Assembly: GCF_913778135.1 (NCBI RefSeq) | Contig: NZ_CAJYVU010000130.1 | Span: 1-39,144, forward strand | Length of the DNA stretch: 39,144 bases | Direction: 5' to 3' | DNA from: an uncultured Sphingomonas sp. | GTDB lineage: Bacteria; Pseudomonadota; Alphaproteobacteria; Sphingomonadales; Sphingomonadaceae | Part shown: piece after piece, positions 25,904 to 35,238 of the stretch | Numbering within the stretch: position 1 is the first letter of the stretch | Layout: each line of letters opens with the position of its first letter | The notes under the pieces: generated by a model | The model's database searches: none | Told to the model about the DNA's origin: nothing | The model's input: only the letters and a program-made list of their open reading frames with translations | Program-made: the position numbers and the translations under genes

Positions 25904-26293
25904 ATGTTGCAACTCGTTTACATTTCGTCAGTCGCGCAGCGCGCCGACCTACCTAGCATCCTGGCAAAATCGCGGATCAACAACCGCCGGGATAACATCA
26001 CGGGGCTGCTCTACTCGGACGGTGTGCGCTTTCTGCAGGCGCTGGAGGGGCCGGCGCTCGCGGTGGAGACCGCGTATGAGCGGATCAGGCAAGACCCTCG
26101 GCACAACGCGCTTGTCATCTTGTCGCGGCGCGAGGTGGAGGCGCGCGAGTTCGGCGACTGGGCAATGGCGGAGCGGCGCGTCGGCGAGGAGGCAGACCAG
26201 TTCTGCCTGCGCGTCGACCGCCTGCTGGCGAACACCGGCCCCAACGTACGCGCGACCTTCGACAGCTTCATCAAGCTGCGCCATGCGGCATGA
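25904..26293 (+). CDS. BLUF-domain blue-light photoreceptor
   Basis: A 129-residue stand-alone BLUF protein that binds FAD and senses blue light. All key residues are visible and evenly shifted from those of AppA: Tyr6 in LVYIS, Asn31 in DNITGLL, Gln45 in FLQALEG, Trp86 and Met88 in FGDWAM. The C-terminal 40 residues are a short helical extension without any output domain, so signalling must go through partner proteins. AAGGAG lies 8 bases before the ATG. It is divergent from leuA and convergent with the YceI gene. No obvious target gene sits beside it. Confidence 0.93.
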   Translation: MLQLVYISSVAQRADLPSILAKSRINNRRDNITGLLYSDGVRFLQALEGPALAVETAYERIRQDPRHNALVILSRREVEAREFGDWAMAERRVGEEADQFCLRVDRLLANTGPNVRATFDSFIKLRHAA

Positions 26294-26298
26294 AGGAA

Positions 26299-26321
26299 GC
26301 GGGCGGCGCAGGGCCGCCCGC
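26299..26321. terminator. Bidirectional terminator hairpin between the BLUF and YceI genes
   Basis: Perfect 9-bp GC arms (26299-26307 and 26313-26321) with a 5-base loop lie in the 36-base gap between two convergent stop codons. The stem is very stable and palindromic, so it can act for both transcripts, although no T tract is present. Confidence 0.7.
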
Positions 26322-26329
26322 ACGCTTGA

Positions 26330-26950
26330 TCAGGCGGTGAAGGCGGCGTGGATCGTCAGGTTGACCGTATCCGACACGACGGGCGCGTAGGCACCAACGC
26401 CGAAGTCGCTGCGCTTGATCTGCCCCTTGGCGGTGAAGCCGAGGTTGAGCTTCTTGCTCATCGGATTGTCGCCCGCGCCGACGAAGGTCACATCGAGCGT
26501 CACCGGCTTCGTCTGATCCTTGATCGTCAGATTGCCCATCATCGTCGCGCTGTTCGCGCCCTTGGGCACGATGCGGGTCGAGACGAAGCGCGCGGTCGGA
26601 TATTGCGCCGCGTTGAAGAAGTCAGCAGACTTCAGGTGCTTGGCAAACGGTGCCGCAGTTACTGACAGGTCGTCGATGTTGAAGGCGACGTCGACCTTGG
26701 TCGCAGCGGGCTTCTTCGGATCGATCGTGATTGAGCCGCCGCTCGCGCCAAACTGTCCCTCGAGCATGGAGAAGCCCATATGGTTGACCTGCCAGCTGAC
26801 CTGCGTGTGTGCGGGATCGACCTGATATGTGCCGGCGGGGACGCGCGACACGATCGGCTGCCCGGGCTGCTGCGGCGTGGTGGCAATTTGCGCGAGCGCG
26901 GGAACGGATACGAGGGCCAGCGTGGCGGCGGCGAAATGGCGGATGCGCAT
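26330..26950 (-). CDS. YceI-family periplasmic lipid-binding-like protein
   Basis: This encodes 206 residues. MRIRHFAAATLALVSVPALA is a Sec signal peptide. The mature protein has the YceI lipocalin-like barrel: YQVDPAHTQVSWQVNHMGFS at the start, then VDVAFNIDDLSV, SADFFNAAQYPTARFVST, and KSDFGVGAY-type strand near the end (here KRSDFGVGAY). The family binds isoprenoid or polyprenol lipids in a hydrophobic tunnel; its cellular role is mostly unsettled. GGGAG lies about 10 bases before the ATG. It faces the BLUF gene and is preceded by a TonB-like membrane protein gene on the same strand, 92 bases away. Nothing suggests a specific ligand here. Confidence 0.92.
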   Translation of the reverse strand: MRIRHFAAATLALVSVPALAQIATTPQQPGQPIVSRVPAGTYQVDPAHTQVSWQVNHMGFSMLEGQFGASGGSITIDPKKPAATKVDVAFNIDDLSVTAAPFAKHLKSADFFNAAQYPTARFVSTRIVPKGANSATMMGNLTIKDQTKPVTLDVTFVGAGDNPMSKKLNLGFTAKGQIKRSDFGVGAYAPVVSDTVNLTIHAAFTA

Positions 26951-27042
26951 GGTAAAGAAGCTCCCTGTTGCTGCGTCGATCCAACCACAAGCCGGCGTCT
27001 TGGGGAATATGGCGCGTCCGAAACGATCTGTTTCAGCGGCGA

Positions 27043-27819
27043 TCAGTCATCGTCCAGCTCCTTGGAACCGGCGGGCAGGATATCGTACCTGATCCGCACC
27101 CAGACGCCGAGCATCGGCTGACCGCCCTTTCGCGGCGGGCGTATCAGAAACTGCCACGCCGCCTGCCGCACTGCGCCCGCGATGCGCGAGCCGGGCGTCT
27201 CGCCGAGTTCGCGGCAATCTTCGACGTGAAAGCGCGCGATCGTGCGGCACGCGATCACGCCCCAGCCGAGCTTACCCGAGGGCAGGTAGGTCGCCATCTC
27301 GGCACGCGTCGGCTTGCGATACCATTCGGCCGCGTACATCGGCTCACCACTCGGACCCGTGCCGATGCTGGGATCGCCGCCCTCGTCACCTGCGGAAGCA
27401 ACCTGCGTACCGCTGCCCGAACCAGCGGTACCCTTGATCTTACCGATGTTCGACGCGGCATAGTCTGACTGGCTGAGGACGAGCACGCCCGGCAGATGGA
27501 GCGTGACCGGAGGCGGCGGCACAATCGGTGCCTCGCGCGGCGGCGTCACGGTGCGCGGCTGCGGCGAGGCGGCCGTGGGAGCCGCTGCGCGCGTCCGCGT
27601 GACGGTGCGTTTGCTCGCCTGCGACGAGCCGAGCGGCGTGACGTTGAAGGCCGCGAGCCGACGCCCGTCGCCGGGCTCGCTGCGTCGGTACCCACCCATC
27701 CCGAGCAGCGCGAGGATGATGGCGGCGGCGATCGCCAGCGCGAGTGCCCATGACGCCGCGCGGCCTCCACGCGAGGCGCGAGCGTCGTACGAAAATGAAC
27801 GGTACGACGCCGCACTCAT
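27043..27819 (-). CDS. Single-pass membrane protein, weakly TonB-like
   Basis: This encodes 258 residues. One membrane helix (about residues 23-42) follows a basic cytosolic N-terminus, then a long Pro/Thr/Ala-rich periplasmic linker (about 60-110, with PREAPIVPPPPV) and a C-terminal domain (about 160-250) beginning MYAAEWYRKPTRAEM. That domain has two cysteines (CRTIARFHVEDC), which may pair in the periplasm. The architecture recalls TonB, an anchor plus proline-rich arm plus small domain, but the sequence similarity is too weak for a firm call. It follows ilvC by 77 bases on the same strand. A role in envelope energy transduction or cell-wall contact is only inferred. Confidence 0.7.
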   Translation of the reverse strand: MSAASYRSFSYDARASRGGRAASWALALAIAAAIILALLGMGGYRRSEPGDGRRLAAFNVTPLGSSQASKRTVTRTRAAAPTAASPQPRTVTPPREAPIVPPPPVTLHLPGVLVLSQSDYAASNIGKIKGTAGSGSGTQVASAGDEGGDPSIGTGPSGEPMYAAEWYRKPTRAEMATYLPSGKLGWGVIACRTIARFHVEDCRELGETPGSRIAGAVRQAAWQFLIRPPRKGGQPMLGVWVRIRYDILPAGSKELDDD

Positions 27820-27844
27820 GACGAGCCGCCCTACGCCCAGGCAT

Positions 27845-27870
27845 CCGCCGCGGCAACGGGGCCGCAGCGG
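27845..27870 (-). terminator. Hairpin after ilvC
   Basis: A 10-bp stem with one G-U pair in the minus-strand transcript (arms 27870-27861 and 27854-27845) has a 6-base loop. It lies 26 bases after the ilvC stop. On the minus strand no T tract follows; on the plus strand CTTTTT follows but the stem carries a C-A mismatch. A terminator or 3'-end stabiliser for the ilv operon is the likeliest role. Confidence 0.5.
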
Positions 27871-27896
27871 CTTTTTACCTCAACTTGCCAGCCAGT

Positions 27897-29484
<1,588 letters not shown>

Positions 29485-29539
29485 GATGATCCTTCTGCGC
29501 TCCCGTGGAGGGAGCAGGCAATGGTGGGCTGAGGCGAGA

Positions 29540-31300
29540 TCAGACGAGCGCGCGCGCCTCGTCGTCCATGGTGCCCGACACCTCGTTCGCCTGGAGGATC
29601 ATGTCGGTGTGCGCGGCACCCGACGGGATCATCGGGAAGCAATTGGCGAGTTTCGCCACGCGGCAGTCGACCATCACCGGTCCGTCATGTGCGAGCATGT
29701 CGGCGACGCCGGCATCCAGCTGGTCGGGCGCCTCGATGCGGATACCCTTCCAGCCATAGGCCTCCGCCAGCCGCACGAAATCAGGCAGCGAGTCGGAATA
29801 GCTCTCAGCGTAGCGGCTCTCATAGGTCAGCTCCTGCCACTGGCGCACCATCCCCATATATTCGTTGTTGAGGATGAAGACCTTTACCGGCAGCCGGTAT
29901 TGCGTTGCGGTGGCGAGCTCCTGGATATTCATCTGGATCGATGCCTCGCCCGCGATGTCGATGACGAGCGCGCCGGGATTGCCGAGCTGCGCGCCGATCG
30001 CGGCGGGCAGGCCATAGCCCATCGTACCCAGTCCACCGCTGGTCAGCCATTTGTTGGGCAGTTCGAAGCCGAAATATTGCGCCGCCCACATCTGGTGCTG
30101 CCCGACCTCGGTCGTGATGATCGGCTGGCGCGCGTGCGTCGCTTCCCACAATGCGCGGATTGCGCGTTGTGGCATGATCTCGCCGCGGTAGCCGTTCGGC
30201 TCGTCCTCGGGAAAGGCGAGGCTGTCCTTGGCGCGCCATTCGGCGATGCGATCCCACCACGCTGACAGGTCGGGCCTGGCGTACTGCCGCGATTTCCACA
30301 CGCGGATCATGTCCTCCATCGCGCGACCGGCATCGGCGACGATCGCAAGGTTGATCCGGACCGTCTTGTTGATGCTTGAGCGATCGATGTCGACGTGGAT
30401 CTTGCGGCTGTTCGGCGCGAAGGCATCGAGACGCCCGGTGACGCGATCATCGAAGCGCGCGCCGATGTTCACGATCAGGTCGGCCTGGTTCATCGCCCAG
30501 TTCGCTTCATAGGTGCCGTGCATCCCCAGCATGCCGAGGAACTGCGGCGATGAGGCGGGGAAAGCGCCCAGACCCATCAGCGTCGAGGTGACCGGCGCGC
30601 CGGTGATCCGTGCCAGCTCGATCAGCAACTGCGCTGCCGCCGGCCCCGAGTTGATGACGCCGCCGCCAGTGTAGAGCACCGGGCGCTCGGCCGCGGCGAT
30701 CATGTCGACCGCCTGCTCGATCGCGGCACGGTCGGCCTTGAGTGCCGGGCGGTAGGTCTTGTGCTGGATCGGGCCGGGTTTGCTGTAGGTCGCGGTGGCG
30801 ACCTGCACGTCCTTGGGGATGTCGATCACGACGGGTCCAGGGCGGCCCGAGGTGGCGATATGGAACGCCTCGTGGATCGTGGGTCCGAGCTTTGCCGGAT
30901 CCTTCACTAGGTAATTGTGCTTGGTGCAGTGGCGCGTGATGCCGACCGTGTCCGCCTCCTGAAACGCATCGGAGCCGATCAGGTGCGATGGCACCTGACC
31001 TGTGATGACGATCATGGGGATCGAATCGAGCATCGCGTCGGTGATACCGGTGATCGCGTTGGTGGCGCCCGGACCCGAGGTGACGAGCACGACGCCGGGC
31101 TTGCCGGTCGAGCGCGCGTAGCCTTCCGCCGCGTGCGTCGCTGCCTGTTCGTGGCGGACGAGGATGTGCCGGATCCGCTGCGACCGGAACAGCGCGTCGT
31201 AGATCGGCAGCACCGCCCCGCCGGGATAGCCGAACACGACTTCCACGCCGAGATCGACCAGCGCCTCGACCAGAATGTCTGCTCCGCCTCGCTCAACCAC
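29540..31300 (-). CDS. ilvB: Acetolactate synthase large subunit
   Basis: A 586-residue thiamine-diphosphate enzyme that condenses two pyruvates, or pyruvate and 2-ketobutyrate. The catalytic Glu lies in the N-terminal VVFGYPGGAVLPIYD region with SGPGATNAITGITDAMLDS following. The FAD-binding middle domain includes GRPGPVVIDIPKDVQ. The thiamine/Mg motif runs from DIAGEASIQMNIQE to FILNNEYMGMVRQWQ, where GEAS replaces the more usual GDGS. The start is GTG at 31298-31300 with GGGAG 7 bases upstream. A TTGACG-N17-TAGCGC promoter-like element lies about 50 bases upstream. It is first of ilvBNC and follows miaA by 81 bases. Confidence 0.96.
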   Translation of the reverse strand: MVERGGADILVEALVDLGVEVVFGYPGGAVLPIYDALFRSQRIRHILVRHEQAATHAAEGYARSTGKPGVVLVTSGPGATNAITGITDAMLDSIPMIVITGQVPSHLIGSDAFQEADTVGITRHCTKHNYLVKDPAKLGPTIHEAFHIATSGRPGPVVIDIPKDVQVATATYSKPGPIQHKTYRPALKADRAAIEQAVDMIAAAERPVLYTGGGVINSGPAAAQLLIELARITGAPVTSTLMGLGAFPASSPQFLGMLGMHGTYEANWAMNQADLIVNIGARFDDRVTGRLDAFAPNSRKIHVDIDRSSINKTVRINLAIVADAGRAMEDMIRVWKSRQYARPDLSAWWDRIAEWRAKDSLAFPEDEPNGYRGEIMPQRAIRALWEATHARQPIITTEVGQHQMWAAQYFGFELPNKWLTSGGLGTMGYGLPAAIGAQLGNPGALVIDIAGEASIQMNIQELATATQYRLPVKVFILNNEYMGMVRQWQELTYESRYAESYSDSLPDFVRLAEAYGWKGIRIEAPDQLDAGVADMLAHDGPVMVDCRVAKLANCFPMIPSGAAHTDMILQANEVSGTMDDEARALV

Positions 31301-31347
31301 GATCTTGCTCCCACATTGGTGCGAGCTGGCGCTCGCTGAACGGCGGC

Positions 31348-31376
31348 GCGCTAATCTATGAAAAGTTGCGCGTCAA
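31348..31376 (-). promoter_or_regulatory. Candidate promoter of ilvBNC
   Basis: On the minus strand TTGACG (31376-31371) is followed after exactly 17 bases by TAGCGC (31353-31348). The same TTGACG-N17-TAGCG arrangement precedes carA at 33701-33729. Transcription would begin near 31341, giving a leader of about 40 bases that includes a 6-bp hairpin (31321-31336). No branched-chain leader peptide is visible here, in contrast to leuA. Confidence 0.5.
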
Positions 31377-31381
31377 CCAAG

Positions 31382-32290
31382 CTAAACGAAATAAAATTGC
31401 AGACCCGGTTGGTCTTGACGCTGCCACATGGGCGGTGGCTGGTTACGGAACCAGGTGTACTGCCGCTTTGCATATTGCCGCGTGGCGAGTTGCGCGCGCG
31501 CGATCGCACCGTCGCGGCTGATCGCGCCCGCGAGCATGGCTGCGATCTCCGGCACGCCGATCGCACGGCGCACCGGCGCGTCAGGCGACATGTCTGAGCG
31601 GCGGAGCAATGCGGCGACTTCTTCGACTGCGCCGTCGTCGAACATCGCTTCAAGCCGGCGATCGCAGCGCGTGAACAGCTTTTCACGATCAGGAAGCAGC
31701 ACTGCCGCCGAGAGCGCGACGCGGTCGCCGATCCCGCCGGTACGTTGCTGCTGCCAGTGCGACAGCGGCTTGCCGGTCGAGCGCACCACTTCCAGCGCGC
31801 GTGCAACACGCGTCGTGTCGGCGGGAGCAAGGCGGGTGGCGGCGGAAGGGTCTTCGCGTTCCAGCGCCTCGTGCGCCTCGGCGACCGGAAGCGCGCGTAC
31901 CCCGGCACGCACCTCGGGGTCGATCTCTGGCACCGGCGCGATGCCGTCGAGCAAGGTGCGCAGATAGAGGCCCGTGCCGCCGACCAGCACCGGCACGCCA
32001 CCGCTCCCGTGAACCGCGTCGATTGCTGCGGTGGCATCGCTTGCCCAGCGCGCCGCGGAGCACGCCTCCGCCCCGTCGACGTAGCCGAAGAGGCGGTGCG
32101 GCACGCGCGCCTCGTCCTCACCCGACGGTCGCGCACTCAGCACGCGCAGGTCGCGGTACACTTGGCTCGCGTCGGCGTTGACCACCGTGCCGCCGATCTG
32201 CTCCGCCAGTTCGATCGCCAGCGCGCTCTTGCCGCTCGCAGTCGGCCCTGCGATGAGCGCGACCTTGGGCCGCGGGGTAGGGGACGACAC
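31382..32290 (-). CDS. miaA: tRNA dimethylallyltransferase
   Basis: A 302-residue enzyme that adds a dimethylallyl group to adenosine-37 of tRNAs reading U-initial codons. The P-loop is GPTASGKS (15-22), followed by the catalytic-Asp motif [24 protein letters not shown], and [19 protein letters not shown]. The C-terminus has [17 protein letters not shown], the conserved tRNA-binding end. I use GTG at 32288-32290, giving the usual short N-terminus before the P-loop; no ribosome-binding site is evident. This GTG is one base from the ATG of divergent serB, so the two promoters must lie within each other's coding region. The gene is upstream of ilvB on the same strand. Confidence 0.92.
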   Translation of the reverse strand: MSSPTPRPKVALIAGPTASGKSALAIELAEQIGGTVVNADASQVYRDLRVLSARPSGEDEARVPHRLFGYVDGAEACSAARWASDATAAIDAVHGSGGVPVLVGGTGLYLRTLLDGIAPVPEIDPEVRAGVRALPVAEAHEALEREDPSAATRLAPADTTRVARALEVVRSTGKPLSHWQQQRTGGIGDRVALSAAVLLPDREKLFTRCDRRLEAMFDDGAVEEVAALLRRSDMSPDAPVRRAIGVPEIAAMLAGAISRDGAIARAQLATRQYAKRQYTWFRNQPPPMWQRQDQPGLQFYFV

Positions 32291-32291
32291 G

Positions 32292-33170
32292 ATGTTCACG
32301 GCAACGCTGATAGCAGCGGGGCGGCTGTCGCCCAACATGCTGGCGGGCGCGCGCGAGCGGCTGGCCGCGGCGGGGTGTATGCCCACGACGGTCGCCTGGA
32401 TCGATGAGGGTGACGCGGCTGACGTAACGTTCGGATCATCGCCTGAGGCAGCACGCGCTGCGCTGGAGGGTGTGTTCAACCGCGTCGACGTGGTCGTACA
32501 ACCGATCGAGGGCCGTGCCAAGCAGCTGCTCGTCGCCGACATGGACTCGACCATGATCACCGTCGAATGCATCGACGAATTGGCCAACTATGCCGGAATC
32601 AAGCCGCAGATCGCCGAGATCACCGAGCGCGCGATGCGCGGCGAGCTGGATTTCGAGGCGGCGCTGGACGCGCGCGTCGCGCTGCTCGGCGGACTTGACG
32701 AGGCGGCAATCGACCGCTGCCGCGCCGAACGTGTTACGCTGATGCCGGGTGCGCGGACGTTGGTGCGGACGATGCGCGCGCGTGGGGGCACGGCGGTGCT
32801 GGTGTCGGGCGGCTTCACGCGCTTCGCCGAGCCGGTCGCGGCCGAGATCGGTTTCGATCGCGCGATCGCGAATGTGCTGGAGATCGAGGATGGCAGCCTG
32901 ACCGGCGCGGTTGGGCGACCGATCGTCGGTGCGGCGACCAAGAAGGCCACGCTACTTGAGTACCGCGCGCACCTTGCCCTTGGCGAAAGCGCGACCCTCG
33001 CGGTGGGGGACGGCGCCAACGATCTGGCGATGATCGAGGTCGCCGGGCTGGGTGTCGCCTATCATGCCAAGCCGATCGTCGCCGCGGCGGCCGGTGCGCG
33101 GATCGACCACAATGATCTCTCCGCGCTGTTGTGGGCGCAAGGAATTCCTCTCGCCGAATGGGTCGACTGA
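32292..33170 (+). CDS. serB: Phosphoserine phosphatase
   Basis: A 292-residue HAD-superfamily phosphatase for the last step of serine synthesis. Motif I is [14 protein letters not shown] with nucleophile Asp83 and acid/base Asp85; motif II is [13 protein letters not shown]; the lysine motif includes [12 protein letters not shown] and motif IV is [11 protein letters not shown]. The N-terminal 75 residues are a reduced ACT-like extension, as in many SerB proteins. The ATG at 32292 is preceded by AGGGG at about 9 bases. It is divergent from miaA with one base between start codons, and its stop is close to the convergent YqeY-like gene. Confidence 0.94.
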   Translation: MFTATLIAAGRLSPNMLAGARERLAAAGCMPTTVAWIDEGDAADVTFGSSPEAARAALEGVFNRVDVVVQPIEGRAKQLLVADMDSTMITVECIDELANYAGIKPQIAEITERAMRGELDFEAALDARVALLGGLDEAAIDRCRAERVTLMPGARTLVRTMRARGGTAVLVSGGFTRFAEPVAAEIGFDRAIANVLEIEDGSLTGAVGRPIVGAATKKATLLEYRAHLALGESATLAVGDGANDLAMIEVAGLGVAYHAKPIVAAAAGARIDHNDLSALLWAQGIPLAEWVD

Positions 33171-33179
33171 GCGGGCAGA

Positions 33180-33647
33180 TCAGCCCGCCAGCGCGGCCTT
33201 TACCAGCGCGCTGGCCTTGCTCATGTCGAGGTTGGCGGCGTGGCGCGCTTTCAGTTCGGCCATGACGCGACCCATGTCCTTCATGCCCGACGCGCCGAGA
33301 TCGTTCTTGATCGTCTGAATTGCGGCGCGCGTCTCGTCCTCGCTCATTTGCTGCGGCAGGAAGCGCTCGATCACCGCGACCTCCGCCTCCTCGCTCGCCG
33401 CCAACTCCTCGCGTCCGCCCTTGCGGTACATGTCGATCGACTCGCGGCGTTGCTTGACCATCTTCTGCAGCACCTCGACCACCAGCGCGTCATCAGCCGG
33501 CGTGCCGGGTTCGGGTGCGCCGCTGGTGCGCGCCTCGATGTCGCGGTTCTTCACCGCAGCCTGAATGAGGCCGATCGCGGCGCGGGCTTCCTTGTCGCCC
33601 GCCTTCATGGCGGTGATTTGGGCTTGCTTGATGTCGTCTCTGATCAT
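33180..33647 (-). CDS. GatB/YqeY-domain protein
   Basis: A 155-residue all-helical protein of the YqeY family, related to the tail domain of the GatB amidotransferase subunit. MIRDDIKQAQITAMKAGDKE begins the first helical bundle; VLQKMVKQRRESIDMYRKGG and FLPQQMSEDE mark the middle, and GMKDMGRVMAELKARHA the C-terminal bundle. The molecular role of the stand-alone form is unsettled; tRNA association is the usual guess. It is convergent with serB, with 9 bases between stops, and divergent from carA. In many alphaproteobacteria it lies beside carAB, so the position is normal. Confidence 0.92.
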   Translation of the reverse strand: MIRDDIKQAQITAMKAGDKEARAAIGLIQAAVKNRDIEARTSGAPEPGTPADDALVVEVLQKMVKQRRESIDMYRKGGREELAASEEAEVAVIERFLPQQMSEDETRAAIQTIKNDLGASGMKDMGRVMAELKARHAANLDMSKASALVKAALAG

Positions 33648-33700
33648 GGAAAACGCGATAGCGCGGGAGGGCGGCGGAGGCGAGAGGGGTGCGCGATCGG

Positions 33701-33729
33701 TTGACGGACCGCGCCGCTGGCACTAGCGG
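33701..33729 (+). promoter_or_regulatory. Candidate promoter of carA
   Basis: TTGACG (33701-33706) and TAGCGG (33724-33729) are separated by exactly 17 bases, about 50 bases before the carA start. The arrangement repeats that at ilvB. The minus 35 element is strong, while the minus 10 element departs from the TATAAT consensus. Confidence 0.5.
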
Positions 33730-33778
33730 GCGGGGCTTAGCGACATCGCAGACTTTTACCCAGGAGTGCCCGCCGATC

Positions 33779-34978
33779 ATGGCCGACGCCAAGCCTTTGC
33801 ACGCGCCTAAACCAGAAGGGGCGACCGGCGTCCTCGTGCTCGCCTCGGGCGATGTTGTCTGGGGGCGCGGGTTCGGCGCGGAAGGGGCGGCGGTCGGCGA
33901 GGTGTGCTTCCATACCGCGATGACGGGTTATCAGGAGATCATGACCGACCCGTCGTTCGCCGGGCAGATCATCACCTTCACCTTTCCGCACATCGGCAAC
34001 GTCGGCGCCAACCCCGACGATATCGAGGCCGACGCGCCGCACGCACTCGGCATGATCGTGCGCGAGGACGTGACCGCGCCGTCCAACTTCCGCGCGGTCG
34101 AGAACCTCGACGGCTGGATGCGACGCCACGCGCGGATCGGCCTGTCGGGCATCGACACGCGAGCTCTGACGAAGCGCATTCGCGCAGGTGGTGCGCCGAA
34201 CGGCGTCGTCGCGCACTCGGCTACGGGCGAGTTCGACCTCGACGCGCTGCTCGACATGGCGCGCGCGTGGCCGGGGCTCGAGGGCATGGATCTCGCGAAG
34301 TCGGTGTCGACCGAAATGCATTACGCTTGGGGTCAGACGCGCGAGGGCGGGCCGTGGCGGCTCGGCTTCGGCTACGGCGGCGCGGAGGGCGACGAGCGCC
34401 CCCACGTCGTAGCGATCGATTACGGCAGCAAGCACAATATCTTCCGCAATCTTGTCCACGCCGGCGCGAAGGTCAGCGTCCTGCCCGCCACCGCGACGTT
34501 CGCAGAGGTGATGGCGCTGCGACCCGACGGCATTTTCCTGTCGAACGGCCCGGGCGACCCAGCCGCGACCGGCGAGTACGCCGTGCCGGTTATCCGTCAG
34601 TTGCTCGACACCGGCAAGCCGCTGTTCGGCATCTGCCTCGGTCACCAGTTGCTGGCACTCGCAGTCGGCGCTCGCACGACCAAGATGTTCCAGGGCCACC
34701 GCGGCGCCAACCACCCGGTCAAGCGCGTCAGCGCGAACGGTGCGACCGAGCAGGTCGAGATCACCAGCATGAACCACGGCTTCGCGGTTGAACGCGACAG
34801 CCTGCCCGCCAATGCGCGCGAGACGCACGTGTCGCTGTTCGACGGCAGCAACGCCGGGTTGGAGTTGACCGACCGGCCGGCGTTCTCGGTGCAATATCAC
34901 CCGGAGGCGAGCCCGGGGCCGCAGGATAGCCTGTATCTGTTCGAGCGGTTTGTGGAATCGTTGAGGGCGGAAGATTGA
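33779..34978 (+). CDS. carA: Carbamoyl-phosphate synthase small (glutaminase) subunit
   Basis: A 399-residue subunit that hydrolyses glutamine and passes ammonia to CarB for arginine and pyrimidine synthesis. The N-terminal domain includes GEVCFHTAMTGYQEIMTDPS and LSGIDTRALTKRIR. The class I amidotransferase domain carries the catalytic triad: Cys286 in GICLGHQLL, His374 and Glu376 in QYHPEASPGPQ. The start ATG at 33779 has AGGAG about 12 bases upstream. A promoter-like element lies about 50 bases upstream. The stop overlaps the next small gene by one base, so the genes are translationally coupled. Confidence 0.96.
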   Translation: MADAKPLHAPKPEGATGVLVLASGDVVWGRGFGAEGAAVGEVCFHTAMTGYQEIMTDPSFAGQIITFTFPHIGNVGANPDDIEADAPHALGMIVREDVTAPSNFRAVENLDGWMRRHARIGLSGIDTRALTKRIRAGGAPNGVVAHSATGEFDLDALLDMARAWPGLEGMDLAKSVSTEMHYAWGQTREGGPWRLGFGYGGAEGDERPHVVAIDYGSKHNIFRNLVHAGAKVSVLPATATFAEVMALRPDGIFLSNGPGDPAATGEYAVPVIRQLLDTGKPLFGICLGHQLLALAVGARTTKMFQGHRGANHPVKRVSANGATEQVEITSMNHGFAVERDSLPANARETHVSLFDGSNAGLELTDRPAFSVQYHPEASPGPQDSLYLFERFVESLRAED

Positions 34979-35238
34979 TGTCACTGGTGATGGCTGCATT
35001 GTTGTTACAAGCGGTCGAGCACAACCCCGGGGATTACGCGCCACCTCATCCCACTAACCGTGAAATGAGGAAGGCCATTAAACGGTGCGGTGGTGATCCC
35101 AAATACTTCAGTTACGAGCGGGGGCATCAAGTCTTGCACCTAGCGGGCGATTTGGCGGCAACCGCTGTCAACGACTGTATGGCTGATTATGCGCAACGAT
35201 TTGGCGTAATCCCGCTTCCCCCCATTCGGATGTACTAA
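34978..35238 (+). CDS. Small unknown protein encoded between carA and carB
   Basis: An 86-residue protein I do not recognise. The N-terminus [14 protein letters not shown] is hydrophobic and may be a short signal or anchor, but has no positive charge. The rest includes [20 protein letters not shown], a [11 protein letters not shown] helix, and two cysteines at 37 and 67. Its ATG overlaps the carA stop (TGATG) and its TAA overlaps the carB start (TAATG), so it is fully embedded in the operon and likely translated. GGAAG in the carA end serves as ribosome-binding site. Its base composition is lower in GC than carA and carB, which hints at later insertion. A role in carbamoyl-phosphate synthesis is not implied by the sequence. 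Confidence 0.75.
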   Translation: MSLVMAALLLQAVEHNPGDYAPPHPTNREMRKAIKRCGGDPKYFSYERGHQVLHLAGDLAATAVNDCMADYAQRFGVIPLPPIRMY

